Source: an uncultured Lachnospiraceae bacterium (lineage in GTDB: Bacteria > Bacillota > Clostridia > Lachnospirales > Lachnospiraceae). Taken from it: 64,000 nt of DNA. A program made the position numbers and the translations under genes. Of the stretch, positions 62,361 to 64,000 are shown one piece after another. The stretch is from the NCBI GenBank assembly GCA_910587085.1, contig CAJUMC010000005.1, forward strand, positions 52,751-116,750. The letters are read 5' to 3'. The notes beneath the pieces are model-generated. The model searched no databases. It saw only the letters and a program-made list of their open reading frames with translations, and was not told the origin of the DNA. The number at the start of each line of letters is the position of its first letter. Within the stretch, counting starts at the first letter, position 1.

Positions 62361-63146
62361 TCACGGAAGCCTCCGGCGCAAAGCGCCTGCCAGATAGCCC
62401 GCCATGCAGCGCAGCGCTTTTCCCGGCGGAAGTTCCTCCTGCCGCCGATACAGACGCCAGGTTCCCCAAACCGCCCGCAGCTTATTGGAAGAATGCGAGT
62501 TGCGATGCCGGCAGTAGACGGACAGCGCCTCGTCCAGCCCCCAGGCCGTCCGGCCGCTCCGCAGAATTTTCCACCAGGCCGCCGTATCCTCACGCTCGCA
62601 GTTTTCCGGCATAAGAAGCAGGCGCTCCGGGATCTGTCTGCGGTCGAGCATAACCGTGATCGTCGAAATCGTTGTATTGACAAGTGCTTCGCGGTAGGTG
62701 AGCTGCCGCGGCACATGCACCGTTCTTCCCCTGCGCCGGCCGGCGGAATCGGCAAACGCATAGCCCGTAAATGAGAATGCACAGCCCCTTTTCTTCATAA
62801 ACCGGTACTGTTTTTCCAATTTTTCCCTGTACCAGTAATCATCCGCGTCCAGATAGCAAAGATAGCGTCCTCTGGCGGCACGCACGCCCCGGTTCCGCGA
62901 ATAGGCCGGGCCCCGGTTGCTGCGGTTGCACAGCAGCAGAATACGGTTTTTTCTCTCTTTCTGCGCGGATATCCAACGTTTTATAATCCGCACGCTGTCA
63001 TCCGTCGAGGCATCATCCACAAGAAGCAGCTCCCATTGCTCGAAGCTCTGCCCTCCGATGCATTCCAGAGTTCTTTCTAAAAATCGAGCTGCGTTGAAAA
63101 CAGGAACTACAATACTGACCAGCTCATTACAGAAATCATTCTGCAT
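62361..63146 (-). CDS. GT2 family glycosyltransferase
   Basis: GT-A fold transferase of 261 residues: LVSIVVPVFNAARFLERTLECI (9-30), LLLVDDASTDDSVRII, SNRGPAYSRNRGVRAARGRYLCYLDADDYW (DxD at LDADD). Similar in length and pattern to capsule GT2 enzymes such as EpsE/WfgS type. First transferase after the small regulatory-type gene, whose end it overlaps by 11 bases, so translationally coupled. May act early, on the lipid-linked primer, but no initiating phosphoglycosyltransferase is seen in the window. Confidence 0.87.
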   Translation of the reverse strand: MQNDFCNELVSIVVPVFNAARFLERTLECIGGQSFEQWELLLVDDASTDDSVRIIKRWISAQKERKNRILLLCNRSNRGPAYSRNRGVRAARGRYLCYLDADDYWYREKLEKQYRFMKKRGCAFSFTGYAFADSAGRRRGRTVHVPRQLTYREALVNTTISTITVMLDRRQIPERLLLMPENCEREDTAAWWKILRSGRTAWGLDEALSVYCRHRNSHSSNKLRAVWGTWRLYRRQEELPPGKALRCMAGYLAGALRRRLP

Positions 63147-63360
63147 CTTCCGGCTCCGGCCTCCCTTTTACCGTCCTGCGGCTCCTGCCGTCAGCGCCGT
63201 TATTTTCCGCCCGCGCAATATCTTTGCGGAGCTTGAGCGCATTCGCGTTGGATAAAAGAGCCGCTCTGTCCTCCCTTGGAAGCAGGCGCAGGATTGCGGC
63301 AAATTCCCGGATTTCCTCCTGTTCCTTTTTCGGTATCTCTGTTGCCGGCAGGTCTGCCAT
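63136..63360 (-). CDS. small conserved-looking protein, first gene of the polysaccharide operon
   Basis: 74 residues: MADLPATEIPKKEQEEIREF then AAILRLLPREDRAALLSNANALKLRKDI and a basic polar tail. Mostly helical by composition; no family recognised. The segment EEIREFAAILRLLPREDRAALL is similar in style to the helical tail of the divergent XRE regulator (MELDQASKDALKEIARRM), so an adaptor or co-regulator role is possible. AGGAGG lies eight bases before the ATG at 63360, so it is well translated. It overlaps the next glycosyltransferase gene and shares a divergent control region with the XRE gene. Confidence 0.7.
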   Translation of the reverse strand: MADLPATEIPKKEQEEIREFAAILRLLPREDRAALLSNANALKLRKDIARAENNGADGRSRRTVKGRPEPEDAE

Positions 63361-63443
63361 AAAAACGCCTCCTTGCTGGTTTTTCTCTGTTCCTAAGTTG
63401 CTGATATGCTTCTTGGTCTCTTTTGTCGATTGCTTTGCAATCA

Positions 63444-63511
63444 CAGTATATCACAACAGAATCAAAAGTCAAGGATTTTAATTGCATTGTGATTTTCCCT
63501 GTGATATACTG
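63444..63511. promoter_or_regulatory. divergent promoter/operator of the polysaccharide operon and XRE gene
   Basis: A perfect 12-bp inverted repeat, CAGTATATCACA (63444-63455) and TGTGATATACTG (63500-63511), contains the -10 boxes of both directions. Plus strand: TTGCAT (63482-63487), 17 bases, TATACT (63505-63510). Minus strand: TTGACT (63467-63472), 16 bases, TATACT (63445-63450). A dimeric repressor binding both arms could shut both promoters at once; a further TTGTGAT half-site lies at 63488-63494. Confidence 0.8.
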
Positions 63512-63592
63512 AATGCGCAGAGAAAAACAGCGGGGCCTTGCATGGAGCCCCGCGGAAGAAATGCCCGCCCGGACGGGCAGGAGGTTTTTGTT

Positions 63593-63967
63593 ATGAATAT
63601 CGGGGACAGAATCAAGAAGGTGCGGGAGGCGGAGGGCAAAAATCAGCGGGAGTTCGCCTCTTCGATCAAGGTTGGCCAGTCCACTCTGGCCATGTTTGAA
63701 AATGGGCAGAGAGAACCGAAATCCATTCACATCGAACAGATATGCCTTAAATATGATGTCAGCGAAAGCTGGCTGCGTACCGGCGTGCCGCCGATGTACC
63801 GGGAACCTGAAGAACGGCTGGAAACCTATCTCGGCCAGATTTCAAAGGGGGAGGATGAATTTATCAGGGATCTGATCGAAGTCTATATGGAACTTGACCA
63901 GGCAAGCAAGGACGCACTGAAGGAAATCGCCCGCAGAATGGCCGACAAGTCAAGACCACCGGCTTAG
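63593..63967 (+). CDS. XRE family regulator, divergent from the polysaccharide operon
   Basis: Phage-repressor-type protein of 124 residues: HTH domain MNIGDRIKKVREAEGKNQREFASSIKVGQSTLAMFENGQREPKSIHIEQICLKYDVSESWLRTG, typical of Firmicute regulators with the SESWLxTG ending. The C-terminal helix is FIRDLIEVYMELDQASKDALKEIARRMADK. AGGAGG lies nine bases before the ATG at 63593; the frame extends upstream without a site. Most likely represses itself and the adjacent operon through the inverted repeat at 63444-63511. The stop codon lies in the loop of a hairpin. Confidence 0.88.
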   Translation: MNIGDRIKKVREAEGKNQREFASSIKVGQSTLAMFENGQREPKSIHIEQICLKYDVSESWLRTGVPPMYREPEERLETYLGQISKGEDEFIRDLIEVYMELDQASKDALKEIARRMADKSRPPA

Positions 63968-64000
63968 CCGGTGGCTTGCTCTGCCCCTATAAGGGGCTTT
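63956..64000 (+). terminator. two consecutive hairpins after the XRE gene
   Basis: CCACCGGC/GCCGGTGG with loop TTA (63956-63974, includes the gene's TAG) and GCCCC/GGGGC (63983-63997) followed by TTT at the window edge. The second looks like a terminator; together they also resemble the subterminal hairpins of IS200/IS605 ends, which cannot be settled without the next bases. Confidence 0.55.

Noticed and set aside
63956..64000. IS200/IS605 transposon end at the right edge
   Set aside because: Two hairpins resemble such ends, but no transposase is visible and the sequence stops; a terminator explains them equally well.
1..64000. CRISPR array, prophage or integrase genes
   Set aside because: No regularly spaced repeats with unique spacers, no cas genes, and no phage structural or integrase genes were seen; tandem repeats present are contiguous.

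Overview
The window looks like a chromosomal segment of an endospore-forming, anaerobic Firmicute, most likely a gut-type Lachnospiraceae/Clostridia. Supporting this are a SpoVB-type flippase, SpoIIP, the Gpr spore protease, an HrcA/CIRCE-controlled hrcA-grpE-dnaK-dnaJ-prmA operon, divergent gpr/rpsT, a DUF6472-like small protein typical of Lachnospiraceae, SD-type ribosome sites with several TTG starts, and xylan-degrading GH43 enzymes. The assignment rests on family recognition alone.

Left part (1-36 kb), mostly core genes: a partial cysteine desulfurase; two GH43 glycosidases; a SpoVB/MurJ-type membrane protein; rsgA; a long non-coding stretch carrying a degenerate 10-bp tandem repeat; a CE1-like esterase; a candidate small RNA; greA with a GNAT gene; a DUF6472-like protein; the heat-shock operon ending in prmA; a Big2/transglutaminase secreted protein; hemW and lepA, with a broken small gene in the lepA leader; a HelD-like helicase; a TetR/MFS efflux pair with matching operators; spoIIP, gpr, rpsT; an M24B aminopeptidase; a Cthe_2159-like carbohydrate-binding lipoprotein; and tRNA-Ser(CGA).

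Right part (36.4-63.5 kb): one nearly continuous minus-strand surface-polysaccharide cluster. It appears to be driven from a divergent promoter at about 63.45 kb shared with an XRE regulator. It encodes UDP-galactopyranose mutase, two GlfT2-like galactofuranosyltransferases, a Wzm/Wzt ABC exporter and two more GT2 enzymes. It also encodes CDP-glucose synthase, 4,6-dehydratase and 3-dehydrase (RfbF, RfbG, RfbH), two acetolactate-synthase-like ThDP enzymes, a sugar C-methyltransferase, an SDR and a zinc alcohol dehydrogenase. GtrA, a GtrB-like transferase and two GT-C-like membrane proteins complete it. The parts fit synthesis of a galactofuranose polymer decorated with a CDP-derived, branched 3,6-dideoxy sugar.

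The most notable signal is a set of poly-G tracts (8-12 G on the coding strand) confined to this cluster. Four lie inside genes: a GT-C-like transferase (G10, in frame), the C-methyltransferase (G10, out of frame, cutting off its C-terminal domain), a YerE-like ThDP enzyme (G12, in frame) and a second ThDP enzyme (G9, in frame, but the gene carries another frameshift). A fifth (G8) lies in the leader of that second ThDP gene. These are the hallmarks of contingency loci, so the branched-sugar decoration is probably phase variable. Homopolymer sequencing or assembly error is the main alternative.
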